Below are positions 11,592-23,653 of a stretch of DNA of 64,000 nt, piece after piece; positions within the stretch are counted from its first letter, which is position 1, and each line of letters opens with the position of its first letter. The DNA is from Cornus controversa (lineage: Eukaryota > Streptophyta > Magnoliopsida > Cornales > Cornaceae), in NCBI GenBank assembly GCA_026545225.1, contig CM048849.1, forward strand, positions 30,700,336 through 30,764,335, given 5' to 3'. The notes below the pieces were generated by a model. That model made no database searches. It was not told where the DNA came from and saw only the letters and a list, made by a program, of their open reading frames with translations. Position numbers and translations under genes: made by a program.

Positions 11592-12060
11592 TTGGTTTTT
11601 ATGTTTGATTTAAGAAGAGGGGTTGACAAGTCAACCTATGCCACCAAGGCAAACGCATCACAACTAAGAGAGGCCCACACTAAAAGGGCTCGAGCACCAC
11701 GATCTGGACTACAAAGCCCATTCCTTGAGTACCATGGCCCAAGCCCACTACTGAAGCACAACCATCTAAGCCTCGAGACCTACCTCTCGAGCACAATCAT
11801 TTAAGCCTTGACACCTATTTCTCAAGCACAACCATTTAAGCCTCGAGACCTGCCTCTCGAGCATAATCATTTAAGCCTCGAGACCTGCCTCTCGAGCATA
11901 ACCATTTAAGCCTTGAGACCTGTCTCTTGAGCAAAACCATCTAAGCCCCGAGACCTATCTCTCGAGCACAACCATTTAAGCCTTGAGACCTGCCTCTCAA
12001 GCACAACCATTTAAGCCTCGAGACCTACCTCTCTAGCACAACCTTAAGCCTTGAGACCTG
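11592..12060 (+). repeat. 3' LTR of the Tat-like element, left part
   Basis: Aligns with 612 onward, including the CCCACACTAAAAGGGCT and CCCATTCCTTGAGTACCATG blocks and the start of the 35-bp array. It is cut at 12060 by the nested element. Confidence 0.85.
12056..12060. repeat. Target-site duplication of the nested element, left
   Basis: ACCTG, repeated perfectly at 19444-19448 after the nested element. It is the part of a 35-bp LTR unit that reads GAGACCTG. Confidence 0.85.
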
Positions 12061-13492
12061 TGATCGGCGTTGAATGTTATGCATTCTAACCTATTAAATT
12101 ATGTATTTTATTCTCTTAGTGATAGATTATTTTGTTATTTTACTTCGTTTTAGTGTTTTCTGAATTTTCAGGGCCTTAATGATTATTTCAGTTAAAACCA
12201 TGATTTTGGGCTTTCAAAGAAGACATCCAAGATGGTTAGATGAAGCCTACATCAAGGAGATTCATTCAACCATTTATTTCAACTCAAATCATCCCATGGA
12301 AGAGGTCTAAGAGAATTACAGCAGCTTAAGAAGGTTTCTGGCCTGAAGCCCAAATCTGTGCATAATATAGTCTTAATCCCATTTTAGAAAATGGACCAAA
12401 AGTGTTATTTTTGAGCCTCAAATTGACTTAATTTTCATGTTAGTTGAACGAAATTCGATTCTGCACACTTTTGTATTTCACAAAAATTTCATGAATCGGA
12501 CTTCCAATGGGTCAAAAGTTGGGCCGAACTTCAGTAGAAAAAACCCACCTGATTAGTGCTGCAGGAAAACCTAATTAATTCCTAATTGGATTAGGACTTT
12601 GATGTATTCTCTTGGCTATTAAAAGTGACGAATGGGGGCTGTATTGAGGAGGCTTGACAGCAGCTTTGAAGAGCTTTTGGAGTAGAGAATCATTGGAGAA
12701 CAAGGCGTATCATGAGCGGCTAGTTCAGCCACCAGGGTTTTGATGTAGCCCTAACTAAACATCACTGGTTTGATTGTTCTAATTATTGGGCATTTTTGTA
12801 TTCATTCATAGATTATGTAATTTAGAGAATTCTTCTTATAGAATTGAGCAATAAAAGTCTTATAAATTCAGTTTCAATAATTTCTTATCTTGTCTTAGAT
12901 ACTTGATTGTTGTTATTGAATTCGTCCCTCTTCTTTTCTATGATCATGAGAGTGATTATTACACAATGGTTTTTATTGAATATATCATTAAAAGCTTTGA
13001 TGGATTATGCCTAAAAAAGATGAATCATACTGCACCCTAGATTAGAGTAGTTAGGCAGATGGCCCATGCCAATCGAAGATAGTCCATGACTTAGCCTTAA
13101 TCATATGTTATCTTCTTGACGGATGGAGGTGAGCTTGTAGCCACCGACACCACTTATGCATGATATGATGCCCTATAGTTAGTTCAATTGACCATTGATT
13201 ATGAACTTAGTGGTGAAATCAATTACCCTAGACTTATCTTATATTCTCTACACTCCTTAGTTTTTCTTGCTTTTGTTCAATTGCTTCATTAGATAATTTA
13301 AATATAAAAATTAGCACTCTTTCCTATTAAATTTAATTAGAATTAATCCTAACAATTTAACTCAGTCATACCACAGTCCCTGAGGTTCGACACCCCTTTC
13401 GATAGCCCTATGCTGCAAGGAATTCGTTCTATTGCGAAGTGTGGTAATTTTTAATTGATATACTTTTTGAGTCACACTCACACATGAATCAA
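12061..13492 (+). repeat. 5' LTR of the nested element
   Basis: About 1,432 bp, begins TGATCGGCGTTGAATG and ends GAATCA. It pairs with 18044-19443, and more distantly with the solo LTR at 48414-49929. Confidence 0.9.
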
Positions 13493-13496
13493 TTTT

Positions 13497-13514
13497 TGGC
13501 GCCGTTGCCGAGGA
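13497..13514 (+). other. Primer binding site, tRNA-Asp type
   Basis: TGGCGCCGTTGCCGAGGA four bases after the LTR end. It is the common primer site of Athila and related plant gypsy elements. Confidence 0.8.
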
Positions 13515-13529
13515 CTGTCTATTTTATTG

Positions 13530-13787
13530 TTTGGATTTTTAGAATTAGTTCTAATTGGATTTTTAGTTTAGGAATTTTTTTTTATTTTTATTATTTTTCT
13601 TTTATTTATTTATTTTTATTTTATTTTATTATTTTTTTTGTTTTCTTTTCAATTACTAATTAGTTTTATTTTATTTTTTAGTTTAAAATTTTTATTTTTG
13701 CTACTAATATAATTTATTTTTATTTCTTTTCTTTTCCAGTACTTCAATCACCATACCATTGAGTAAGAGGAAGAGAATATTGATTTC
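13530..13787 (+). other. T-rich untranslated leader of the nested element
   Basis: About 250 bp made mostly of T runs with A interruptions between the primer site and gag. No coding content. Confidence 0.5.
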
Positions 13788-14972
13788 ATGGATGGTGTGT
13801 GTGGTAATAATGAGGACAACAATATTGTGCCTAATGCTGTTGTGAAAAAAACGAGATTGATCAGAGACTACTATGTCCCAGAGACTTATAATTCACCAGC
13901 TGATTTTCAATTGCCTAATGTCACAGCACAGAACTATGAGATCAAGCCCAATATCATTCAGATGTTGCCATCCTACTTTGGGCTGACTCATGAGGATCCG
14001 TACAAGCACTTGGATGAATTTATAGAAGTTTGCTCATTAACGAAAATTCATAACTTCTCAGAAGATGCTTTTCGGATGCAACTCTTTTTATTCTCTCTAA
14101 AGGAGAAGGCCAAGTATTGGTTCAGATCTCTACCGTTGAATTCTATCACTACATGGACTCAAATGCACAATGAGTTTTTGAAGAAATATTTTTCGATAGG
14201 GAAGACCAATCAATTCAGACGAACTATCACTGGTTTCTCTCAATTTGAGGGGGAACAATTGTATGAGACATGGGAGAGATTCAAGGACCTTCTTAGGAAG
14301 TGTCCTCATCACCAAGTTCTAAAGTGGCAATTAGTGCAATGTTTCTATGAGGGACTGACAGAAAGTAACAGACAGATGGTGGATGCATCAAGTGGGGGCA
14401 CTTTTATGTTAAAAAATGAAAATGAAGCATGGACTTTGTTCGAGAATCTCAGTGACAATTCTTTGCAACATGTATCTTCATCTCGTTCGAGCAGATCATC
14501 CAATATAAGGAAGGTTGAAAGTATTTTTGAGAGTGGTTCTGCAGATGCTATGTCTACTATTGTAGATGCTATGTCACAGAGAGTGATGCACCTTATGGCA
14601 GTTGGTCAAGTGCCTAATCAATCTTCATATCCTTCTATTTTTGAGCCATGTGATTTTTGCTCGAGTCCTATGCACCATGTGAATAATTGTCCTTCACTTG
14701 GGCAATTTTTTTTTCTTCCACAAGAGCAAGGGGCAGCAATTCAGCCCACTTTTCAGCCTCAGAACTATGTGCCTTCACAATCATATCAAGAACAAGTTCC
14801 TATAGCACAAAGAATTTCAGTTATTGAAGACAAGATGGCGATTGTCCTAGAAAAAATTGAGAAGCTTGACTCTATTGTAGAGATAGTGCAAGCAACTAAA
14901 GCAACAATTCAATCCACTTCTCAACTGGTTCATTCTCATTCTCAATCGATTGCTAACCAGTTGCCAACCTAA
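13788..14972 (+). CDS. Gag of the nested Athila-like element
   Basis: An open frame of 394 codons. After about 45 residues comes the retrotransposon Gag domain: HEDPYKHLDEFIEVC (about 65-80), FLFSLKEKAKYWFRSLPLNS (about 99-118), WTQMHNEFLKKYFS, and LYETWERFKDLLRKCPHHQV (about 156-175), the last a hallmark of Athila-like Gag. A later CDFCSSPMHHVNNCPS is a zinc-knuckle-like motif. The tail is glutamine- and serine-rich with a helical segment. It would form the particle and bind RNA. It is the only substantial protein in the element. Confidence 0.85.
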   Translation: MDGVCGNNEDNNIVPNAVVKKTRLIRDYYVPETYNSPADFQLPNVTAQNYEIKPNIIQMLPSYFGLTHEDPYKHLDEFIEVCSLTKIHNFSEDAFRMQLFLFSLKEKAKYWFRSLPLNSITTWTQMHNEFLKKYFSIGKTNQFRRTITGFSQFEGEQLYETWERFKDLLRKCPHHQVLKWQLVQCFYEGLTESNRQMVDASSGGTFMLKNENEAWTLFENLSDNSLQHVSSSRSSRSSNIRKVESIFESGSADAMSTIVDAMSQRVMHLMAVGQVPNQSSYPSIFEPCDFCSSPMHHVNNCPSLGQFFFLPQEQGAAIQPTFQPQNYVPSQSYQEQVPIAQRISVIEDKMAIVLEKIEKLDSIVEIVQATKATIQSTSQLVHSHSQSIANQLPT

Positions 14973-15076
14973 GAGGGGTTCATGTCCTCGACAATATTTC
15001 CTTTTCAAGCAACTCACACCACGAGCAGGGTCAAGCCACCACCACTTTTAAAAGTGGAGAAATAATTAACAACAAG

Positions 15077-15536
15077 GTGGGGGAGAAGAAGCTTGATGAA
15101 GAAGAGGTGACAAAGAGTCCTAATGCTAAAATTTCTCATGAGCCTAAGGTGAAATTAAATACTTTTAATGCCATTCAACATCCTTCAGATGAGAATGACA
15201 GTTTCTTCATGGACGACTTTGATGAATATGTGGAAGAGGTTGACTCATTTGCTCTACCTCAAGATGTTGGGAAGTTCACTAGGAGGGTGAATACTTTACT
15301 TGATGTAGTCTTGGAGGATTCTGATTGAGCCATTGCCTATTCTTTCTAGCACTCCTCCGATGCCATCATTAGAATCTCCTCCATGGGTAAAATTGAAACA
15401 TGTTCCGTCAAGGCAAAGAGATGTATTTTTTGAAACCAATGAGACCATTCCAGTTACTTTGAGTTCGATACAAGGAAATGAGGATCATATAGGAGGGACG
15501 AAATTAAATCTCCTTAAGAGATGTGGCATTGGGTGA
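15077..15536 (+). pseudogene. Post-gag coding remnant of the nested element
   Basis: Two short frames. The second contains PPWVKLKHVPSRQ and ETNETIPVTLSS, which resemble the linker that precedes reverse transcriptase in Athila-like Pol (family pattern: LKPLP, then NETLPVIIS). No catalytic Pol domain follows. A fragmentary remnant only. Confidence 0.5.
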
Positions 15537-15779
15537 ACTTTCAATTGAAGTCGATGACCGTCACCTACGAACGTTAAATTGTAGGTTTTGTATATATTTC
15601 TATCCTTTAATTTCTTTAGTTTTCTTTTATTTTTATTTTATTTTATTTTTTAATTTTTAGTTTATGATTTTCTTTATTTTTCTTCCATTATTAGGTGTGT
15701 TTTAATGTGTTTTCTTTGAGTTTTTGATATAAAAAGTTGCTTTCGGGGGATGTCAAGAGGTGTACCGAGGTATTTGGAC

Positions 15780-16010
15780 TCAAAATAGGTGAAAAAGAGA
15801 GGTCTCGGTCAACCTTGGGCGATAGACCCTCCAAAAATACCCTTCCCGGTCGACCCTTGGCGATAAAGACTCAACAGGCTCCAGTAAGGGGGATCGATCG
15901 CCCCTTTGAAGGGGGATCGATCACCCCATTAAATTTTGAAATTGTCCCTCACAACAGCTAGGTGATCGATTGCCCAGCCCAAGGGGGATCGATCGCCCCA
16001 GCCCCTGAAG
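15780..16010 (+). repeat. Cluster of GGGGGATCGATCGCCCC-type motifs
   Basis: Near-palindromic GATCGAT cores with G-rich left and C-rich right arms occur at about 15889-15905, 15911-15927, 15960-15975 and 15986-16002. Earlier GGTCGACCC/GGCGATA variants lie at about 15806-15865. No coding content. Confidence 0.6.
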
Positions 16011-16119
16011 GCCCAGCTGATCCATTTTGTTAGATTTTAAGCCATCTTTCATGCCCAACTTGCTCCCACTTGAAATTTTAAGACTTGGTGCTCTTTTGTG
16101 CTTGTCCAACATCAAAATA

Positions 16120-18030
16120 CACTCTAAAATCTTCCAATTTTATTTCCATTCACCTACTTGATCATCATCATTGATCACCATCATCATCAATTCCAACTTA
16201 TTATTCTCTATTATCATTAAAACTTTTTCATGTTTCCTTCTTCCCAAGAGGTGTGAATTAATTGTGAAAGTGAGGAGATTTCTTTGAGGAATTTTGTGCT
16301 CCAAGTTTGGGGGAGGACATTGCGCATTGAATGTGGGCTAGTTGGTTGATTTTGCTGCTCCATTCCGGCCATGACTTAGATGCTTCGGCACCACATTTTC
16401 CTTAATTTTTCGGAGGTAACTATCTTTTGTATTTTATTTTTTTTATTATTATTATTATTTCTTTATTTTATTTTTCATATTGTTTTTTCTTTCTTTCTTT
16501 TTTTTCAGTTTAAAAAAAAATTATTTCATATTTATTTTCACCCATACTATTTCACTTGGTCTTTGGGGTATAGTGGTTTGTTTTGACAGGTTGAAACATC
16601 CAAGTTTGGGGGTGTGCTTGCATTACCTTCATGCTATTGGTTTGCTCTATTTTCTTACCACTATTCTCCGTATTCCTGGTATTCTCGTTCTTACCCTTCT
16701 CTACGCTTTAATTGGGCGTACATTGAGGACAATGTACAGTTTAAGTTTAGGGGTGAGGCGATGCCTATTTTTGGTGATTTATTGCATATGGGGGGATATT
16801 TTTGTGAAATTCTTCTTGTTTTAGGATTTTTATTTATTTTATTTTCTTAGTTTGTTTTTTTTATTTTCTTTTGTTTTATTTTTAGATAGAATGTTTTGAC
16901 ATTATTCAAGGGATTAGTACCTTATGTAGGTGCATAACTTGCAATTTTGAGTAAGTTTTAAAGTTTTAAAAACTATGGTTTAAATTAAGTGATTTTAATT
17001 ATAATTTGCATTGACATGCTTTGGGGTGATTAGTTTTAGTTTCCTTAACATGCACAGACACACTAGCATAATCTTATGAGGTATAACTTATGCTCTGAGT
17101 TATTGTATTACATATGCTTGATATTAATCAGTATCCCTTGAGAATGAGTACCGATGATGTGTTTTACTTGACTTCAATGAAAAAGAAAAAAAAAAGGAGA
17201 AAAAGAAAGAAGAAAAAAAATATGTGATGAATAAGCAAATCAATTTGATCTCTTTCATGAGTAACCGGGCCTCTATGCCTCAGGAAGCACGGAGTGTTCG
17301 CGTCAAAAGTGAAAGGGTGAGAAAATATGAGCATTGGTTGTCTTGATTTGTAGCCTGATTGATTTGAGTAATTAGGTTCTTCGGGGTATCTTTAAGCCTA
17401 GTGCCCTAAACCCATCTGGTTTGGGAGTCACTTACTGAAAGCTTGCTACATGGATCTTTCAGAAACCATAATAGATCAAGACATTGCACAACCAATAAAG
17501 TAAAAAATAAAAAAAGAGAAGAATTGAAAAAAATGAAAAAGTCATGTATTCATGTTTGGAAGTATGATTTCAATAAGGGTAGCTAGTGAGTTGAAGGGGT
17601 ATGTGCCTTAATATATTCAGAACTTGGTTATGCTACATGAGATGACTGCTAGTTTACTTTACACAAGAGAGCTAGAGTTGGTTATTTTGAGATATGTTGA
17701 TGTGAATTATGTGTGGGGACCATTGCTTTTAATTATAGAATTTGAAAGTTTGAAATTATTCTTGAATGCAAGTTTGTAACTATATATTGTAATCTTCTTC
17801 TTGAATTAATGTTGAAATAGAATTTTGAATGTTTGTGGGTAACATTTCTGGAAACCCTCACGAGACTATACTCGTCCACTAGGGGGAACCTAGGGGTTTA
17901 AAGGCTTGTTGCATATGCTAAATGCAATCGTTTCTCCTACGAAAGTAGAGTTGGGTAGTTTAGTTAGTATTTAGTAGTTTCTTTTGTTTTAGTTTTGTTT
18001 TATTCTATTGTTAAGGGACTAGCAATATGT
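16120..18030 (+). other. Non-coding spacer of the nested element
   Basis: About 1.9 kb with pyrimidine-rich tracts near 16430-16520, an A/G-rich tract near 17180-17225, and no recognisable protein. Long non-coding interiors are usual in non-autonomous LTR elements. Confidence 0.5.
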
Positions 18031-18043
18031 AAGTTTGGGGGTG
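18029..18043 (+). other. Polypurine tract of the nested element
   Basis: GTAAGTTTGGGGGTG immediately before the 3' LTR TGATCGG at 18044. A similar AAGTTTGGGGGTGTG occurs at about 16600, an internal look-alike. Confidence 0.55.
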
Positions 18044-19443
18044 TGATCGGCGTTGAATGTTACGCATTCTAATCTCTTAACTTATGTATTTTATTCTCTT
18101 AGTGATAGATTATTTTGTTATTTTACTTCGTTTTAGTGTTTTCTGAATTTTCAGGGCCTTAATGATTATTTCAGTTAAAACCATGATTTTGGGCTTTCAA
18201 AGAAGATATCCAAGATGGTTAGATGAAGCCTACATCAAGGAGATTCATTCAACCATTTATTTCAACTCAAATCAGCCCATGAAAGAGGTCCAAGAGAATT
18301 ACAGCAGCTTAAGAAGGTTTCGGGCCTGAAGCCCAAATCTGCGCATAATACAATCTTAATCCCGTTTTGGAAAATGGACTAGAAGTGTTATTTCTGAGCC
18401 TCAAATTGACTTAATTTTTATTTAAGTTAAACAAAATTCGATTCTACATACTTTTGTATTTTACAAAAATTTCAGGAATCGGACTTCCAGTGGGTCAAAA
18501 GTTGGGCCGAACTTCAGTAGAAAAAACCCACCTGATTAGTGCTGCAGGAAAACCTAATTAATTCCTCATTGGATTAGGAATTTGATGTATTCTCTTGGCT
18601 ATTAAAAGTGACGAATGGGGGCTATATTGAGGAGGCTTGACAGCAGCTTTGAAGAGCTTTTAGAGTAAAGAATCATTGGAGAACAAGGCGTATCATGAGC
18701 GGCTAGTTCAGCCACCAAGGTTTTGATGTAGCCCTAACTAAACATCACTGGTTTGATTGTTCTAATTATTGGGCATTTTTGTATTCATTCATAGATTGTG
18801 TAATTTAGAGAATTCTTCTTATAGAATTGAGCAATAAGAGTCTTATAAATTCAATTTCAATAATTTCTTATCTTGTTTTAGATACTTGATTGTTGTTATT
18901 GAACTCATCCCTCTTCTTTTCTGTGATCATGAGAGTGATTATTACACAATAGTTTTTATTGAATATATCATTAAAAGCTTTGATGGATTATGCCTAGAAA
19001 AGATGAATCATACTGCACCCTAGATTAGAGTAGTTAGGCAAATGGCTCATGCCAATCGAAGATAGTCCATGACTTAGCCTTAATCATATGTTATTTTCTT
19101 GACGGATGGAGTGAGCTTGTAGCCACCGACACCACTTATGCATGATATGATGCCCCATAGTTAGTTCAATTGACCATTGATTGTGAACTTAGTGGTGAAA
19201 TCAATTACCATAGACTTATCTTATATTCTCTACACTCCTTAGTTTTTCTTGCTTTTGTTCAATTGCTTTATTAGATAATATAGATATAAAAATTAGCACT
19301 CTTTCCTATTAAATTTAATTAGAATTAATCTTAACAATTCAACTCAGTCAGACCACAGTCCCTGAGGTTCGACACCCCTTTCGATAGCCATATTCTGCAA
19401 TGAATTCATTCTATTGCGAAGTGTGACACTCACACACGAATCA
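18044..19443 (+). repeat. 3' LTR of the nested element
   Basis: About 1,400 bp, TGATCGGCG to GAATCA, matching 12061-13492 almost throughout. Followed at once by the ACCTG target duplication. Confidence 0.9.
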
Positions 19444-19448
19444 ACCTG

Positions 19449-20323
19449 CCTCTCGAGCACAACCAATTAAAGCCTTGAGACCTGCCTCTCGAGCACAACC
19501 GTCTAAGCCTTGAGACCTATCTCCCGAGCACAACCGTCTAAGCCTCTAGACCAATCTCTCGAGCACAACCGTCTAAGCCTCGAGACCTATCTCTCGAGTA
19601 CAACCATCCGAGCCTCGAGACCTACTTCTCGAGGACAAACCATCTAAGCCTCGAGACCTACCTTGTGAACGCAATCATCTAAGCCTCGAGACCTATCTCT
19701 CGAGTGCCATTGTTAGAACCACAAAGATCTACTCATCGAACATCACTTATAAGCATTAATTACACGGGTACGTTCCTTGAATAAACAACCAGGCCCTATA
19801 GCGCGACAAGGATAGGAATTGGTATATCCCACTCCTTGTAGCCAAGTAACAGGGTCCTAATAAGATACTCAGAAGGGTTTTGGATTGGAGGATAAACAAA
19901 TAGAGAAAGCCCAACTAAGTCAAAGGGCCTAGTTAGTGGAACAGTGAGCAACACTTTGCCATAACGGAGACTCTTACCATCACCATTAATGCTCTGGCAA
20001 AGAGTAATTAATGTAGCCAACTACCGCCGCTAAAGGATGTCTGAAGGCATTCAATGCAAAAGAAAGGAGGTGACACTTTAGGTGTTTAAAGTACTCATGA
20101 CCTAAGCACCCCCAACCCGTCAAAGGTGACCCAAGACCAACGACTTTCTATAAATAGAGAACTCTGTGATAATGGCAAGGCAAGGTCCTACCCTCACTAT
20201 CTTCCCCATTAACTAGCTCTAATTGTTTCCCCTCTAGTCTAGATACTCTCTATTTCCCTCACAGTTGTGTTAACTACCCCCATTTACGATCTACGTTACA
20301 ATTGTTAATAACGAACCCCTACA
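19449..20323 (+). repeat. 3' LTR of the Tat-like element, right part
   Basis: Resumes the 35-bp array and runs to CCCCTACA, matching 1380-2240 of the 5' LTR, with TATAAATA at 20149-20156. Confidence 0.85.
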
Positions 20324-20328
20324 CTTGC

Positions 20329-21660
20329 TTTCTTAGTGCATTCATGTTGCTTTCTTAAATCTTGCCTTTTTTCTCTCTACTTTTTTTGTGCTTGCTTAAG
20401 TGTGCATCCGGACATGTTTATGTAAGATGATCTCAATATTTCCTCTCACTTTCTCTTTAATTTGTTTTCAAGACTTTGGGGGTTAGAAAATTTGATGATT
20501 TCACTAACCATACCTTACAATCTCATATCTGATTTACTGATTATGGTTTCAGATTTAAGTGCTAACTTCATGTTTTAAAATGTCATTTTCAGTGTGTTTT
20601 GAATTGATGTCTTACTCTGATATGGTCAATATATATGGTATACAATATAATCAGGGAGAAAATTAAAAGGTAAAATTAATTAATTGCTAATCTACGGATA
20701 CACTTTAATATATAGATGAATGATCGAGTACACAGATATGAAGTATGGTGACAGAACAAAAACTGCTATATTAAAGATATAACTCTGTTGTTAAACTCTG
20801 TTGAATGCGACTGTATTTTTTATGATGTTGAGTTGAATCAGTCTAACAACAGATTAATTGATATTTGCAGAGTATAATTTTTATAGTGTGACATTGGTTT
20901 ATAAGTGGCTCTAATCATGTGGTGCTGTAAAAGAGGGCCGTTACGTAGTTTGAAGGCCATGTGAGTGTAAAATCCGAAGGTTGGTTCCATATGATATGAA
21001 CGTTCATTTTACTTTTATTGGGAGATTCTAATTGTTTCATCAATAGATATAGACAAAGGTTACTTCTCTCCAAGAACCCAACCAAAACCATCCAAATTTC
21101 AACTTAGACTTTGACCCTTTCATAGAATTATGGTTAATCAATTCTTTTAGAGGATACATATATATAAATATACATTTACGTTACAATCTCTAAGAGCTAA
21201 AACATTACATATATTTGATTCACAAATAATAGGAAATTTGGTAACATGTGAAGTAACTATTAAATGTTATGAGTAATTTAACTTAACATTGTCCTCTAAT
21301 AGTTTTGAGTCTTGTAAATAGTTGGTAGTTCTTCTATTCCTGATTAAATGAATTCAACTTTAAAACCAAGTCCAATGAATCCCTTTTTAATATAATAACA
21401 CACTAACCACCCACATAAATTACAAACCTCAGTCTCAACTCAATTATCAAACATTCTACTATAATTTATTATAGAATTAGCATAAACAATGCAAAACTAG
21501 TGACTGATTAACAAAAGAACTTTAGTGAAGATATGAAAGTTGAGGCCGAGAAGAATATAAAAGTTGATGTGATGATATGCCTTCTTAAATTTGATTCACG
21601 TGTCAATTATATAAGTTTAAACATCATGAATATTTGAAGAAGTGTCAATAATATGTATGG
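20329..21660. other. Intergenic AT-rich DNA
   Basis: No convincing open frame or repeat. This is the host side of the Tat insertion. Confidence 0.4.
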
Positions 21661-21663
21661 TAA

Positions 21664-21686
21664 GAGCATCCACTATGGGATGGCTA
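21664..21686 (+). repeat. Left terminal inverted repeat (Harbinger)
   Basis: 23 bp; about 16 of 23 positions agree with the inverted right end. The conserved core is ATGGGAT with GAGCA at the tip. Confidence 0.75.
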
Positions 21687-22011
21687 AATTTGGATCTCCA
21701 AATTTGAATTTTAGCTAGCCACCTCAGCATTTTAGCCAGCCACATCATCATGTCAGGATCTCCAAATTTTGGCTCCACAACAGGTTCTCCAGATTTTCGC
21801 TAACCAAAAATAATAATATTTTAATAATTTTTTTTAAAAAAAAATTAAATTTAAAATTATTAAATATTTTTTTATTTATTTACTAACGGCTATATTCCCA
21901 ACGGCTATATTTTTTTTCTTATATAAACACTCATTTGCTCATTTATAAAATTACCACTACTTTCATTCTTTCAAAAGTTCATTTACCATCTCTTTCAACT
22001 TCGAACTTTCA

Positions 22012-23307
22012 ATGGCTTCGTCATCACGACCTTTGTCAGATTCTAATTCTCCACATTCTTCGTCATCCTCCTCATTAATAGATCTTGACAAATTGTTTGA
22101 AGATCATGTATCTACCTACAAAGAAATTCTGAGTTGTTCTACGCCGGAGATTATATCGCAAGTATTTCAACCAGCTCAGAGGCGGCGGTTTATTCATCGT
22201 GACCGAGAAGGAAGCCACCGTCAGCTAATGAAAGACTACTTTGACGAGAATTGCTTATATACACCTGAGCAATTTCATAGACGATTCAGGATGCGTCGAG
22301 AACTATTTCTTCGTATCTTGAATGATGTTCAATCTTATGACAATTTCTTCATCCAAAAAAAAGACGCTTCTGGCCGTTTGGGGTTGTCTTCTATACAGAA
22401 GATGACAACTACAATACGCATTCTCGCATATGGTGGACCAGCTGATTCATTTGACGAGTATATTAAAATCGGTGAGACTACTGCAATAAGTTGTTTGAAG
22501 GCATTTTATACTGCTGTTGTTGCTGTGTATGAGCAGCAGTACATGCGCGAACCAAACGAAACCGACATCACATGACTCCTTCAAGAAGGGGAGGCTAGAG
22601 GATTCCCAGGTATGCTTGGTTTTATCGATTGTATGCATTGGGAATGGAAGAATTGCCTAGTGGCGTGGCATGGCACACACAAGGGTCGCACCCATAAGGC
22701 TACTTTAATATTGGAGGCGGTAGCCTCCAAAGATTTGTGGATTTGGCATTCATTTTTTGGAATGGCTGGTTCACACAATGATATAAATGTGTTGGATCAT
22801 TCCTCCGTATTCAATCGTATTGTCAGTGGTAGAATGCCTTCGGTTAATTATGTGGTGAATAGGCATCAGTATAGCATGGGGTATTACTTGTCTGATGGTA
22901 TATACCCAAAATGGGTAACTTTGATACAGACCATCCCAAATCCAAGAACTCCAAAACAAAAAATGTTTGCAGAAAAACAAAAGGCATGCAGGAAAGATGT
23001 GGAGCGGGCATTTGGGGTCTTGCAAATCAAGTGGGCAATACTGCAACGACCAGTTAAATATTGGGAGAAGATGGACTTGTGTCTCATAATGAGAACGTGC
23101 ATAATCCTTCACAACATGATCATTGAAGATGAGCACCACGACAATACTGGAATTTGGCTGCCACCGGAAGAGAGTATTCTGATTCACACTCGAAGATTAG
23201 ACCCCAATATTTTTGCGGCACACATCTACGCTCGCCAAACTCAGTACCGCAGTAGAGAGACAAATACGCAGTTGAGGAAGGATCTGATAGAACAGATGTG
23301 GAATTAG
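22012..23307 (+). pseudogene. PIF/Harbinger transposase (DDE), one in-frame stop
   Basis: Cuts and pastes the element in relatives. The frame is 432 codons and keeps one phase throughout, broken only by TGA at 22573-22575 (codon 188), most simply a CGA arginine codon changed by C-to-T. The N-terminal third is serine-rich, then RRRFIHRDREGSHRQLMKDY and a helix-turn-helix-like region. The catalytic part follows the stop: FIDCMHWEWKNC (D206), GSHNDINVLD (D257), YYLSDGIYPKW (D295) and DVERAFGVLQ (E331), the standard plant DDE_Tnp_4-like layout. It ends ATYLIEQMWN-like (LIEQMWN), usual for the family. Start chosen at 22012 because MASSSRP follows the TATA-like box and leader. Likely inactive unless the stop is bypassed. 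Confidence 0.9.
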
Positions 23308-23653
23308 ATTGGTGATTCATATGAAGATCTTTAAGTTATGTTGGTTTTTTATGTACTCCTTTCTTTAAATTTTGCTATCATTTTATGTACTAGAATTTCA
23401 AGTTATGTTGTATTTTTATGCTTGTAAGATGTTATAAAATATTATGCAATAAAAATTTATTTCTGAAATTATTTTCGCATGACACAATATTCGTAATAGA
23501 TTTAAAAGCAACATAACATAAGTTAAATGAATTACAATATCCATAATGGATTTAAAAAAAAACATAATTTCAAACGATACAATATTCATAATGGATAAAA
23601 AAAAAATAACATAACTTAAAACGATACAATATCCATTATGGATTAAACAAGTC

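Larger units (their letters stand above)
12061..19443 (+). mobile_element. Non-autonomous Athila-like gypsy element, nested
   Basis: LTRs at 12061-13492 and 18044-19443, a tRNA-Asp-type primer site, one open gag frame, and a purine tract before the 3' LTR. The perfect ACCTG duplication and sampled LTR similarity (about 97% by eye over 170 bp) make it younger than its Tat host, as nesting requires. No reverse transcriptase or integrase was recognised, so any movement would have needed proteins from a relative. A solo LTR of the same family lies at 48414-49929. Confidence 0.85.
612..20323 (+). mobile_element. Ty3/gypsy LTR retrotransposon, Tat-like, with nested insertion
   Basis: Two long LTRs (612-2240, and 11592-20323 interrupted) flank gag, aspartic protease, reverse transcriptase, RNase H and integrase remnants in gypsy order, followed by a long post-pol region with an antisense coding block. 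The outer flanks read CTTGT (607-611) and CTTGC (20324-20328), a 4-of-5 match that fits a 5-bp target duplication. In a sampled 150-bp stretch near the LTR ends the two LTRs are about 94% alike by eye, so the insertion is moderately old. The coding part is broken, with roughly ten or more breaks, so it looks unable to move by itself. Assignment to Tat rests on the large size, gag and pol character, and extra reading frames between pol and the 3' LTR, a trait known for this lineage. Confidence 0.85.
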
